Assembly (NCBI GenBank): GCA_025934375.1
Contig: JAICYD010000009.1
Location: 1-64,000 of the forward strand
DNA: 64,000 bases
Direction: 5' to 3'
Origin: Streptosporangiaceae bacterium
GTDB taxonomy: Bacteria; Actinomycetota; Actinomycetes; Streptosporangiales; Streptosporangiaceae
Each line of letters begins with the position of its first letter. Positions within the stretch are counted from its first letter, which is position 1. Below the pieces are notes generated by a model that saw nothing but the letters and a program-made list of their open reading frames with translations, searched no databases and was not told the origin of the DNA. The translations under genes were made by a program, and so were the position numbers. Positions 1 through 8,127 of this stretch are shown one piece after another.

Positions 1-1110
1 GCGCAGCGCCAAGCGCAGCTGGCCGGCCGCCTCGCGATGCGCGCCCAGGCGCGCCGCGCGGGCGGCGGCCAGCGGAGCGTGACGCATCACGGCGGCGCGG
101 TCGCCGCAGCCGGCGGCGTGGTGGGCCAGCCGCCGGTGGTCGGCCGACCCGCGCGCCACCAGCTGCGCCAGCGCTCGGGAATGGGCAGTCGCCCGCCGCA
201 CCTGCGAAAGTGCGTCCTCCACGGCTTGCCGGGCCAGCTCATGCCGGAACCCGATCGCCTCGTCGAGGGCAACCAGGACGCCCAGGCGCAGGCACTCATC
301 GACCGCGCCGAGCGGCTGCGCCGCCACCTTGGCTAGGAAATCGGGCTCGGCCGGGCGACCCAGCACCGAGGCCGCGGCGGCGACGTCCCGGCCCGCCGGC
401 GAAAGCCGGGACACCCGGGCCAGCACGGCATCGCGCACCGTGGCCGGCACGTACTCGGAGCCGGCGGCGAGCACCTCCGTGACGTAGAACGGGTTCCCGC
501 CGGTGCGCTGGAAGACCTCCCCGGCGTCCAGCGCGGAGCTCGCCTCATCCAGCAGCTTCCGCACGCCGCCGCGGGTGAGCGCGGGGAGCTGCATCCGGAT
601 GACGTCCGGCGAGGCCGCGAGCTCCCCCATCACCACGGTCAGCGGATGATCGGCGCCCACTTCCTCGCTGCGGTAGGTCGCCAGGATCAGCAGCCGGGTG
701 CCGGTCAGCCGCCGGCCGAGGAATCGCAAGATGTCCAGCGTGGCCTCGTCCGCCCAGTGGACGTCCTCCAGCTCCAAGACCATAGGCGATCCGGATAGCA
801 GGCCGCGTACCTGCCGGAACAGGCGGAACCGGCTCATGCCCTCCTCCAGGCCAGCGGCCGCAGCGAGCTCGGGCAGGGCGTCCAGGATCGGGCCCAGTGC
901 CTCGGCGGCGGTGATGTTGTCGCAAGCACCGCGCCGGACCTCCGCCTCGCCGGCCACCTCGGCCAGGGCCGCCGCCAGCGATGTCTTGCCGACGCCGGCC
1001 TCCCCGCCCAGGAACACGAGGCGGCCGCCGCCATCGACGTCCAGTGCCTCGCCGAGCAGCCGCCGCAACGAAGCCAGGAACTCCTCCCGTTCAACCAGCA
1101 CATCCGTCAT
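1..1110 (-). CDS. LuxR-family ATPase transcriptional regulator, N-terminal part (cut by window edge)
   Basis: The reading frame opens at ATG 1110 (protein begins MTDVLVEREEFLASL) and stays open to base 1, so about 370 residues are visible and the C-terminus lies outside the window. A Walker A motif GGEAGVGKTS sits near residues 34-43, followed by a Walker B-like VLELEDVHWADE region and long helical repeats. This is the layout of large (about 900 aa) actinomycete LuxR regulators: N-terminal AAA/STAND ATPase, helical middle, C-terminal LuxR helix-turn-helix. The HTH cannot be seen here, so the LuxR assignment is by family architecture. Its effector is unknown. A second complete gene of related type is at 5293-7923. 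Confidence 0.8.
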   Translation of the reverse strand, partial: MTDVLVEREEFLASLRRLLGEALDVDGGGRLVFLGGEAGVGKTSLAAALAEVAGEAEVRRGACDNITAAEALGPILDALPELAAAAGLEEGMSRFRLFRQVRGLLSGSPMVLELEDVHWADEATLDILRFLGRRLTGTRLLILATYRSEEVGADHPLTVVMGELAASPDVIRMQLPALTRGGVRKLLDEASSALDAGEVFQRTGGNPFYVTEVLAAGSEYVPATVRDAVLARVSRLSPAGRDVAAAASVLGRPAEPDFLAKVAAQPLGAVDECLRLGVLVALDEAIGFRHELARQAVEDALSQVRRATAHSRALAQLVARGSADHRRLAHHAAGCGDRAAVMRHAPLAAARAARLGAHREAAGQLRLALR

Positions 1111-1310
1111 TTAACCCGGACCGCCCGGCCGGGGAAACCGACCGGCCGACGTGGCCGCGCTCCCTAGCGAACGGCGGTTGTCCGGTGCCGCCGTCATGCC
1201 AGGATCCAGTACCCGCCCTCTCGACCCGGCACAGGCCGCATGACAGCCACCCCGGCCAAGCCCCTTGACCGCGCCCTGGCCGAGCCGACCACGCCGGCCC
1301 GGAGGTGCTT

Positions 1311-1831
1311 ATGCGCGGCAGAGTCCTTCTCAGCGCGGCCATCATGCTGGCGGCCATCGGCGGAACCGCCGCGTGCGGGGCGACCACCGCACCGTCCACG
1401 GCGGGAGCCCCTACACCTAGCTCCGCGCCGACCTGGTCGCCAACGCCTTGCCCGCGTTCTCGTTCATCACCCCGAACCTGCTCCACGACATGCACGACGG
1501 CGCCATCGCCCAGGGCGACGCCTGGCTGGCCGCCAACCTGCCCGCCATCGTGACCAGCGCCCCCTACCGCGCCGGGACCACGGCGGTCTTCATCACCTGG
1601 GACGAAGGCAACGGCGGCTACCCCATCGAAGACTGCGACGACACCACCGCCACCGACGCCAGCTGCCACGTCCCCACGATCGTGATCAGCCCAACCACCC
1701 CCGTCGGCGTGGTTTCCCGGTCCTTCTTCAGCCACTACTCCCTGCTAGCCACCACCGAGCAGCTACTAGGCCTTCCCAGGCTCGGCCAGGCCGCCTCCGC
1801 CCCGGTAATGACAACCGCCTTCCATCTCTGA
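1311..1831 (+). pseudogene. Decayed lipoprotein phosphoesterase (acid phosphatase / phosphatidylinositol-3-phosphatase type)
   Basis: ATG 1311 follows GGAGG by 5 nt and starts a lipoprotein signal peptide (MRGRVLLSAAIMLAAIGGTA, then A-C-G, a lipobox). After about 35 residues this frame loses similarity. From about 1421 another frame reads LRADLVANALPAFSFITPN, LLHDMHDG, AVFITWDEGNGG and VPTIVISP, the C-terminal third of the alkaline-phosphatase-superfamily phosphoesterases annotated as PI-3-phosphatase or acid phosphatase. A TAG at 1418-1420 and a frame change separate the parts, and the catalytic N-terminal core (about 150 residues) is missing. The original product would have been membrane-anchored outside the cell. 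Almost certainly inactive. Confidence 0.7.
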
Positions 1832-2043
1832 TCCCTAACGAACACCGGGCGCCTGCGTCCTGGCTCCGGCTCATTACCTCATAGCCCGTCGTCGTGCCAG
1901 ACTAAGGACGCTGCCGGGAATTACGTGGCCTGCGTGGTTCCCAGCCGTATTAAAGGCCATTGTCAAGCTTTCAGTTGGGGAAAGAGTGCGCAGGAGGACT
2001 GCCCGCAGGGTCATGGAATGCCTGACGGTGGTAGCCGTCGCGG

Positions 2044-2487
2044 TTATCGCGACCGGAATGGCGAGCGCGGCGCGGGGGCAAGGCGGATGATCGGCAGTCG
2101 GCGCGTTGTCTGGTCCTGATACTCGGCCATGACCGGTATGGCCTCGGTGACCATGGCCCAGAGCCGGGCGTAGTCCTCGTCGGCGACCTCGCCCGCGATC
2201 ACCTCGACGGTCTCGGTGCCCACCTCGACTGTCACCCGCGGATGAGCCTTGAGGTTCCAGTACCAGGCAGGGTGGTGCGGCGACCCGCCGGTCGACCCGA
2301 CGATCAGCATATCCTCGCCGTCACTGACGTAGGCCAGGGGAGTCACCCGCGAATGTCCTGAGCGGGCTCCCAGGTGGTGCAGCAAGATGATGTTGAGCGA
2401 TTCGTGCTGGCCGCCCACCTCGCCGCCATTGGCCCTGAAATCGGCGATGACGGCCCTGTTCATTTCCTCGAGTTCAACTTCGTTCAC
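2044..2487 (-). CDS. Nitroreductase family deazaflavin (F420)-dependent oxidoreductase, Ddn-like
   Basis: The protein carries MNRAVIADFRANGGEVGG near its N-terminus, then LLHHLGARSG, TPLAYVSDGE and the GGSPHHPAWYWNLKAHP signature, the standard motifs of the Ddn split-barrel family. These bind F420 and reduce quinones or nitro compounds. Length (147 aa) is normal for the family. I chose GTG 2487 because GGGGGAAG lies 5-12 nt upstream. ATG 2502 or ATG 2541 in the same frame would add 5 or 18 residues but have weaker ribosome sites. It points the same way as the gene at 2633-3418, 146 nt upstream, so the two may be co-transcribed. Substrate unknown. Confidence 0.85.
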   Translation of the reverse strand: MNEVELEEMNRAVIADFRANGGEVGGQHESLNIILLHHLGARSGHSRVTPLAYVSDGEDMLIVGSTGGSPHHPAWYWNLKAHPRVTVEVGTETVEVIAGEVADEDYARLWAMVTEAIPVMAEYQDQTTRRLPIIRLAPAPRSPFRSR

Positions 2488-2632
2488 GGCGGCTTCCCCC
2501 ATAGAACGCTGCTTTCGCCATATTTGCATGCTATCTGACACTTATCAACTTAGTGCGCACGGCGGTCGTCGCCGTGCGAACGTCGGACGGGACAATGCCC
2601 TGAGCCAGGCGACCCGGGGCTCGCGCGGGCGG

Positions 2633-3418
2633 TTACGGGGGAGTGACGTACAGGCGGGCGGACAGGCCCAGGTGATCGGACACGTATCCTGGCCCGCCGG
2701 GCATCTCGGTCAGGCCGGCGAACAACACCGTGGCGGCCTCCGCCCGGACCCCCGCGCCGGCCAGGATGAAGTCAATGACGGACGTCGGCGTCCCGGCGGG
2801 CAGGTACTCCGCGCGGAATGTCGCCGGGCAGTCGCCCGCGAACACGTCGGCCAGCCCCGTTCCCGCAATGAACCCCGCGAACAGCGAACTGCCCCCGGTG
2901 ACGTTGAAGTCCCCGCACACGACCACCGGCCCCGCGATGCCCCGCACCACGTCGGCCAGCGCCGTCAGCTGTGCCTGGTGCCACGGGTAGAACCGGCCGC
3001 CCGGCGACCAGTCGCCGTCCCGGTTAGCCAGCGGGTGCACGTTGACGATGGTCAGCCCTGGCTCCGCGAGCCGCGTGACCAGCACTCCCTTGAACCCCGC
3101 CCGCAACCGCTCCAGCGCCGGCAACCGGTCCGCCCGGGGCGGCATGCCGAAGCCCGTGTACCTAACGCTCGCCATCGCCGAACGCGAGAACGTCACCAGC
3201 CCCCCGGCCGGCCCGACGCCCGACCGCCGATAGCTGACCTGCCGGAACGACGGCATCCGGCGCACCAGCATCCGCAGGTGCCAGTACGAGAAAACCTCCT
3301 GCACGCACACCACGTCCGCGTCGCCGGCCTCAAACTCCGCGCCGATCGCCGCGTACCGCTGGGCCAGCCGCGACCCAGCCACCGGAATGCCCCGCGTGTT
3401 AAGTGACGCCAACCGCAC
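2633..3418 (-). CDS. Endonuclease/exonuclease/phosphatase-fold protein
   Basis: The 261-aa protein has the ordered motifs of the DNase I-like (EEP) fold: RLASLNTRG at the N-terminus (metal-binding Asn), VCVQEVFS (metal-binding Glu), TIVNVHPLAN, VVCGDFNVTGG (catalytic Asp/Asn) and GYVSDHLGLSA (catalytic Asp-His) at the end. Family members cleave phosphodiesters in nucleic acids, sphingomyelin or inositol phosphates; nothing here decides the substrate. No signal peptide is visible, so it is probably cytoplasmic. The start is ATG 3418, directly at the first beta strand, leaving little room for an alternative. Confidence 0.88.
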   Translation of the reverse strand: MRLASLNTRGIPVAGSRLAQRYAAIGAEFEAGDADVVCVQEVFSYWHLRMLVRRMPSFRQVSYRRSGVGPAGGLVTFSRSAMASVRYTGFGMPPRADRLPALERLRAGFKGVLVTRLAEPGLTIVNVHPLANRDGDWSPGGRFYPWHQAQLTALADVVRGIAGPVVVCGDFNVTGGSSLFAGFIAGTGLADVFAGDCPATFRAEYLPAGTPTSVIDFILAGAGVRAEAATVLFAGLTEMPGGPGYVSDHLGLSARLYVTPP

Positions 3419-3748
3419 AAGCCTCAGCTTAACGATCCGTCCGCCCCGTGATGGCCGTTATCGCCTTACGTGGGAGAGTCGATGACGGCAAACGCCTAAT
3501 GCCTTAAATGCGCGGATGTAATGGGTTTCGGCACCTCAAAGTGCCACTGGGAAGCGCGGCCATGCGTTCAGGGATGAATTTCAGCGACGCGCGATGCACT
3601 AAATGTCAAGCTGACATCCGGACGCGTTGATACCTTCGAAATGCTGCACAGAGCCGGGGAGGAAAGCGGTGCCTGCGGCAACCTCGCATGACCTCAAAAT
3701 TGCGGAAATGCCTTATATCGCAAGCCCAACACAAGGAAGGACTGGAGT
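3419..3748. other. Divergent intergenic region
   Basis: No coding signal is visible on either strand. It separates the minus-strand EEP gene from the plus-strand secreted protein gene and must carry both promoters. It is less GC-rich than its surroundings (for example around 3480-3560 and 3690-3740). AAGGAAGGA at 3733-3741 is the ribosome site for the gene at 3749. No convincing hairpin or operator was found. Confidence 0.5.
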
Positions 3749-5182
3749 ATGTCTTGGCGACCTACTACCCTAACACGGACTGTGTTCGCTGCCCTGCTCG
3801 CAGCCGTGCTCTGCATTGGCGGCGCAGGCGGCATGGCGCATGCCGCACCGGCCCAGCCGGCCGTCGCCAGCGCGAGCGCTCAACCACAAGCGCCGGCCGC
3901 GGTACCGACCCGCGGCCATGGTCTCGTGATCGCCGGCGACTGGTTCGGCTACTACGTTGACAAGGGGAAGAAAGTCTGGTGCCTCGCACCCGGTCTCGCA
4001 CTGGCCCAGGAATCGTTCCGCCTCACAACGAACCTGCCTATCGTCACCGTCGGTCCCAGGAAGTTCCGCGTCGGTGCGACTAAGTCGCGCTGGATGGCGT
4101 ACGTCCTCAGCCAGTGGGGGGACACTTCGAGCAACAGCGTCGCGGCGGCAACCCGCATGGCGCTGCTCGAGATCGTCGGCGACGTGCCATCGGGAGTCAA
4201 CACCTCGACCAGGACCCAGATCGGCCGGATGGCGGCCGACGAGGTCAACGCGGTTAAGGCCTACTTCGGCCCGGACAGGCTCGCTCTTACGCTACGGACG
4301 AAGGTTCTCGTCGGCCAGGCCGGCACGGCCATCGCAACCACCGTGGCGGCCACCCACCGCGGCGTACCCGGCGTCACGGTGGAGTTGGCCGCGGCAAACG
4401 CCATCGTGGCGAGGTTCGTCAAGACCGGGCGCAACGGCCAGGTCGCCTTCACCTACCGGCGCACCGGCACCGGCCCGGTCAAGCTGGTTGCCCGCGCGGC
4501 CGGCCTGCCACCGGACACCATGCTGGCAAGCTTGCCGAAACCCGGCCAGCAGCTCCTGGTCAGTGGCACGAGGCCAACTACCGCCACCGCCAGCGTCACC
4601 TACCAGGCAAGCCCTGGCGGCCCGACGATGAGCTACGACTGCAGCTCGGCGTGCAATGGCCGCCCGCTGGTCACGGTGAGGTTCTGCCAGCCAGCGGGAT
4701 TGGCGGCGGCATCGGACATCGTGTTCGCCGACGGGCATACGGTGGGCTCGGTGTCATTCGGGCGCAGCGCCACGGCGGCCTGCAAGTCAGTAGCGGCTGT
4801 CATACCGGATGGGCAGGTCCTCACGTTCGGCGCTCGCTACAACGTCAATGGCAAGCTGTCCGGCGTGATTCCCCTACCGGGGCGCCTCGTCATCGACTGC
4901 CCGGCCTTGCCGGTAGTGTCCGAGTCCGAAACGTGCAACTGCACGAACGGAGCTGTAGTCCTGACGCTTAAGAACACCGGGCGAACCGAGGAGCAACTGA
5001 TCTGGTCCGTCAACGGCGGGCGAAGCCAGACCAGGCTTGTCGCCCCGGGCAGTATTGGGGCGGTCAATGTTCCGTTCTCGCGAACGGTAACCACGACTAT
5101 CAGGTACACCGGCGCGGTACGGCGCCTCAACGGCCAATGGATCATCCCGCCATCATTCGAGACGGTGATCCCCAAGGAATAA
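3749..5182 (+). CDS. Secreted protein of unknown function with a possible thioester-like N-terminal domain
   Basis: ATG 3749 has AAGGAAGGA 7 nt upstream. The 477-aa product starts with a Sec signal peptide (RTVFAALLAAVLCIGGAGG, cleavage near AHA-AP) and an Ala/Pro/Gln linker. Residues about 55-180 include VWCLAPG and a conserved-looking helix-rich part (WMAYVLSQWGDTSS, then AALLEIVGDV-like residues), which resembles the N-terminal region of actinobacterial thioester/TQXA surface proteins; this link is tentative. Residues about 190-280 look like an Ig-like beta domain (GVPGVTVEL, GQVAFTYRRTGTGPV). The C-terminal part contains several Cys pairs (CSSAC, CNCTN). No LPxTG or C-terminal membrane anchor is present. 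Function not assigned. Confidence 0.75.
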   Translation: MSWRPTTLTRTVFAALLAAVLCIGGAGGMAHAAPAQPAVASASAQPQAPAAVPTRGHGLVIAGDWFGYYVDKGKKVWCLAPGLALAQESFRLTTNLPIVTVGPRKFRVGATKSRWMAYVLSQWGDTSSNSVAAATRMALLEIVGDVPSGVNTSTRTQIGRMAADEVNAVKAYFGPDRLALTLRTKVLVGQAGTAIATTVAATHRGVPGVTVELAAANAIVARFVKTGRNGQVAFTYRRTGTGPVKLVARAAGLPPDTMLASLPKPGQQLLVSGTRPTTATASVTYQASPGGPTMSYDCSSACNGRPLVTVRFCQPAGLAAASDIVFADGHTVGSVSFGRSATAACKSVAAVIPDGQVLTFGARYNVNGKLSGVIPLPGRLVIDCPALPVVSESETCNCTNGAVVLTLKNTGRTEEQLIWSVNGGRSQTRLVAPGSIGAVNVPFSRTVTTTIRYTGAVRRLNGQWIIPPSFETVIPKE

Positions 5183-5204
5183 TCAGCAGGCAGGAGTCGG
5201 GGCA

Positions 5205-5237
5205 CCCGCGGGCGGCAGCTTCCTGGCCGCCCGCGGG
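5205..5237. terminator. Bidirectional hairpin terminator between convergent genes
   Basis: A perfect 12-bp stem (CCCGCGGGCGGC / GCCGCCCGCGGG) with a 9-nt loop lies between the stop codons of the convergent genes ending at 5182 and 5293. It has no strong T-run, as is common in GC-rich actinomycetes. The position suits termination from both sides. Confidence 0.75.
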
Positions 5238-5292
5238 CCAACCAGCGGATCCGCCGGCCCAACCCCGGCGAGCAGGGCACGAGCGGTGCCAG

Positions 5293-7923
5293 TTACCGGT
5301 CGCCGATGCCCCGTTCGCCAATACCCAGGCGGTGCGCTACCCCGACCGCCTGCGCGCGGCTGGACGCGCCCAGCTTGCGCAGGATGTTCGACACGTGGAC
5401 GCCCGCCGTCCCGGTGCTGATCTGCAGCCGGGCGCCGATCTGCCGGTTGGTCAGGCCCGCGCCGAGCAGTCGCAGCACGTCGAGCTCACGCTCGGTCAGC
5501 CCGTACAGGGCCTCAGGGGCGCAGACGGCACCCCCGGCCACGCCCTCCGCGGTCGAGCCCGCCGGGGCAACCAGCGGATCTTGCACCAAGCGGGCCGCCC
5601 GCAGCGAGGCGTCGACGAGCTCATCCAGCGTCATCACCTGCCCGCGGTCCCACGTCGCCGGGAACCCACGGCCGAGCTGCTCCCGCAGTGAGCGCACGCA
5701 ACGGTCCCGGGCGGTGCGCTCGGCGGGCGGCACCGGCGTGCCGAGCGACTCGCGCAACGCGGCGGCGCCGCCGAGGAGCGTGGTCGCGATCGTCGGTCCC
5801 GCCGCCCCCGCCAAGTCCGGCCGGGCGGCCAGGCCGGCGATCGCCTCCGTCACGCTCGCGACCCGCCAGCGGTCGCCGAGGCTGGCGTGGATCTCCAGGC
5901 TCTCGGCCAGCATGTCAGCGGCGGTCTCGGGATCATCGTCGGCGATGATCACCGCCAGCTCGTTCAGCGCCCACGCGATGCCCTCCTGGTAGCCAAGCCG
6001 CGTGGCGATGTCCAGGCTCTCCTGCAGCAGGGCGCCGCCGCGCTCTGGGTCGCCCGCCAGCCACACCGCCACCCCCTGATTGACCAGGGCGGCGGAAGTC
6101 TCCTGCCGCAGCCGCACGGCGCGGAACGCGGCCACCGCCGTGGCCGACAGCTCGACAGCCCGCTGCGCCTCTCCGGCCAGCCACGCGGTGAACGCCAGGT
6201 AATCCTGCGAGGCGGCGACGCCGGCCGGGTCCGCCAGGCCCTCCCAGATCGCCATGCTCTCCTCGTGCAGCGTCCGGGCGTCGGCGTACCGGCCCTCCTC
6301 GCGGGCGATCGACCCGAGCCGTTGCAGCGTGGTGGCCAGGCCGACCTGATCGCCTTCCTCCTCATAGACCGCGCGGGCCTTGGTGAGCCGCTCGCCGGCG
6401 ACCGCGTAGTCACACTGCAAGAACGCCAGCACGCCGGCGCCGGTCAGCACCGCGGCCATCACCTGCGCGGCCACCGGCTCGCGGAGCACGATCTCGGCGG
6501 CCCGTTCCAGCCACGCCCGCGCCTCGTGATAGTCCCCGCGCCGGTACCAGAACGGCCACATCAGCGCGGCCATGCGAGCGCCCAGCTCCGCCCCGCTGTC
6601 GGTGGTGGCGGGGACGCTGGCGCGGGAATGGGTGGCGATGGCCCTAGTGGTGGTGCTGGCGGGGGAGCGGGCGGGCTCCGGTGACCCGAGCGTCCGCTCC
6701 AGCACGGCCCTGATGTTGTCGTGATCGCGCCCCAGCTGCGCCAGCCAGCGCGCCTGGTCCGCCCCCTCCAGCCCCGCCTGCGCGCGCGTCGCCACCGAGA
6801 GGTAGTACGCCGCGTGGGCCGCGTGCACCGAGGCCTGCTCGCCGCTGGCGGCGAGCACGTCCGCGCTGTAGGCGCGGATCGTCTCCAGCATCCGGTACCG
6901 GTACTCCGACTCACCGCCCGCCGTCACCAGGACCAGCGACTTGCCCACCAGCGCGGTGAGCAGGCCGGCCACGTCCGCGGCCGCGACCTCACCCGGCGCC
7001 GGCCCCGGCGCCGGCCCGCCAGACGTCGACACCGCTGTGACCGCCTCGGCGGCGGGCAGCGAGAACGAGCCGCTGAAGCACGACAGGCGGCGGAACAGGA
7101 CTTGCTCCTGCTCGCTGAGCAGCCGGTAGCTCCACTCCAGCGTGGCCTGCAACGTCTGGTGACGCTCCGGCGCGCTGCGGCTGGGGTTGCGCAGCAATCC
7201 CGCGTCCCCGCGCAGCCGCCGGGCGATCTCCGCCGCGCCCAGGATCCCCGCCCGCGCGGCGGCCAGCTCGATGGCCAACGGCAGCCCGTCCAGCTGCCGG
7301 CACAGCCGCGCGACGGCGCTGCGGCCAACGGGATCAAGCGTGTAGCCAGGGGTGATAGCGCGCGCCCGCTCGGTGAACAGCTGCACCGCGTCGGCCGCGT
7401 CCTCATCCGACGCGGGCAGCCCGAGGCCGTCCACCCGGAACACGCGCTCACCCGGAACGCCCAGCAGTTCCCGCGACGTGGCCACCACGGTCACCCCCGG
7501 GCACGCGGTCAGCAGCCGCTCCACCAGCTCGGCGCACCCGGCCACGACTTGCTCGCAGTTATCGAGCACCAGCAGCGCCGTCCGCGACCGCAGGTGCCTG
7601 ACCACGGTGGCGGTCGTGTCCTGCCCGGGAGTTTGCGGCACCCCCAAGGCCGCCGCCACCGTCCCCGGAAGCTGATCGCGGCCGGTCACCCCGGCCAGGT
7701 CCACCCACCACGCGCCGTGCGAGAACCGATGCCGCGCGGCCGACGCCAGCGCGATGCTCAACCGCGTCTTGCCGCTGCCGCCAGTTCCCGCCAGGGTGAC
7801 CAGCCGGCTCGCGTGCAGCATGGTTGCCAGCTCCGCCAGTTCCCGCTGCCGGCCCACCAGGCTGGTCAGCGTGACCGGCAGGCTGCCCGCAACGTCGCGC
7901 ATAACCGCACCATCGGTATCCAC
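5293..7923 (-). CDS. LuxR-family regulator with NB-ARC-like ATPase and TPR region
   Basis: An 876-aa cytoplasmic regulator. Residues about 20-280 form a STAND ATPase: SLVGRQREL, Walker A GTGGSGKT (46-53), Walker B-like LLVLDNCEQ, then ATSRELL and GLPLAIELAAAR. The middle (about 290-760) is helical, with TPR-like repeats. The C-terminus is a LuxR/GerE helix-turn-helix (LTERELDVLRLLGAGLTN, then VHVSNILRKLG). Such proteins are usually ATP-gated activators of neighbouring or secondary-metabolism genes. GTG 7923 follows GGAGG by 4 nt; TTG 7926 is the alternative. It is divergent from the giant secreted protein gene at 8128, a reasonable candidate target, though this is inference from position only. 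Confidence 0.92.
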   Translation of the reverse strand: MDTDGAVMRDVAGSLPVTLTSLVGRQRELAELATMLHASRLVTLAGTGGSGKTRLSIALASAARHRFSHGAWWVDLAGVTGRDQLPGTVAAALGVPQTPGQDTTATVVRHLRSRTALLVLDNCEQVVAGCAELVERLLTACPGVTVVATSRELLGVPGERVFRVDGLGLPASDEDAADAVQLFTERARAITPGYTLDPVGRSAVARLCRQLDGLPLAIELAAARAGILGAAEIARRLRGDAGLLRNPSRSAPERHQTLQATLEWSYRLLSEQEQVLFRRLSCFSGSFSLPAAEAVTAVSTSGGPAPGPAPGEVAAADVAGLLTALVGKSLVLVTAGGESEYRYRMLETIRAYSADVLAASGEQASVHAAHAAYYLSVATRAQAGLEGADQARWLAQLGRDHDNIRAVLERTLGSPEPARSPASTTTRAIATHSRASVPATTDSGAELGARMAALMWPFWYRRGDYHEARAWLERAAEIVLREPVAAQVMAAVLTGAGVLAFLQCDYAVAGERLTKARAVYEEEGDQVGLATTLQRLGSIAREEGRYADARTLHEESMAIWEGLADPAGVAASQDYLAFTAWLAGEAQRAVELSATAVAAFRAVRLRQETSAALVNQGVAVWLAGDPERGGALLQESLDIATRLGYQEGIAWALNELAVIIADDDPETAADMLAESLEIHASLGDRWRVASVTEAIAGLAARPDLAGAAGPTIATTLLGGAAALRESLGTPVPPAERTARDRCVRSLREQLGRGFPATWDRGQVMTLDELVDASLRAARLVQDPLVAPAGSTAEGVAGGAVCAPEALYGLTERELDVLRLLGAGLTNRQIGARLQISTGTAGVHVSNILRKLGASSRAQAVGVAHRLGIGERGIGDR

Positions 7924-8127
7924 CAAGCCTCCGCTCCCACTAGTTGGTACCAGACCAGGGAGCGCCAGTAAACATCCCGGCGCAGTCGGCTAAACACTCC
8001 TAAACAACCCGCCGAGAAAACCTAGACATTCTCCAGATGCGCGCGCGGCGCCCGGGAGCGCATCGTGACATGGGCGCCGCCGGCATGGCGGCGTCCACGC
8101 CATCGCACGTTTCGGGGAGAACTTCAG

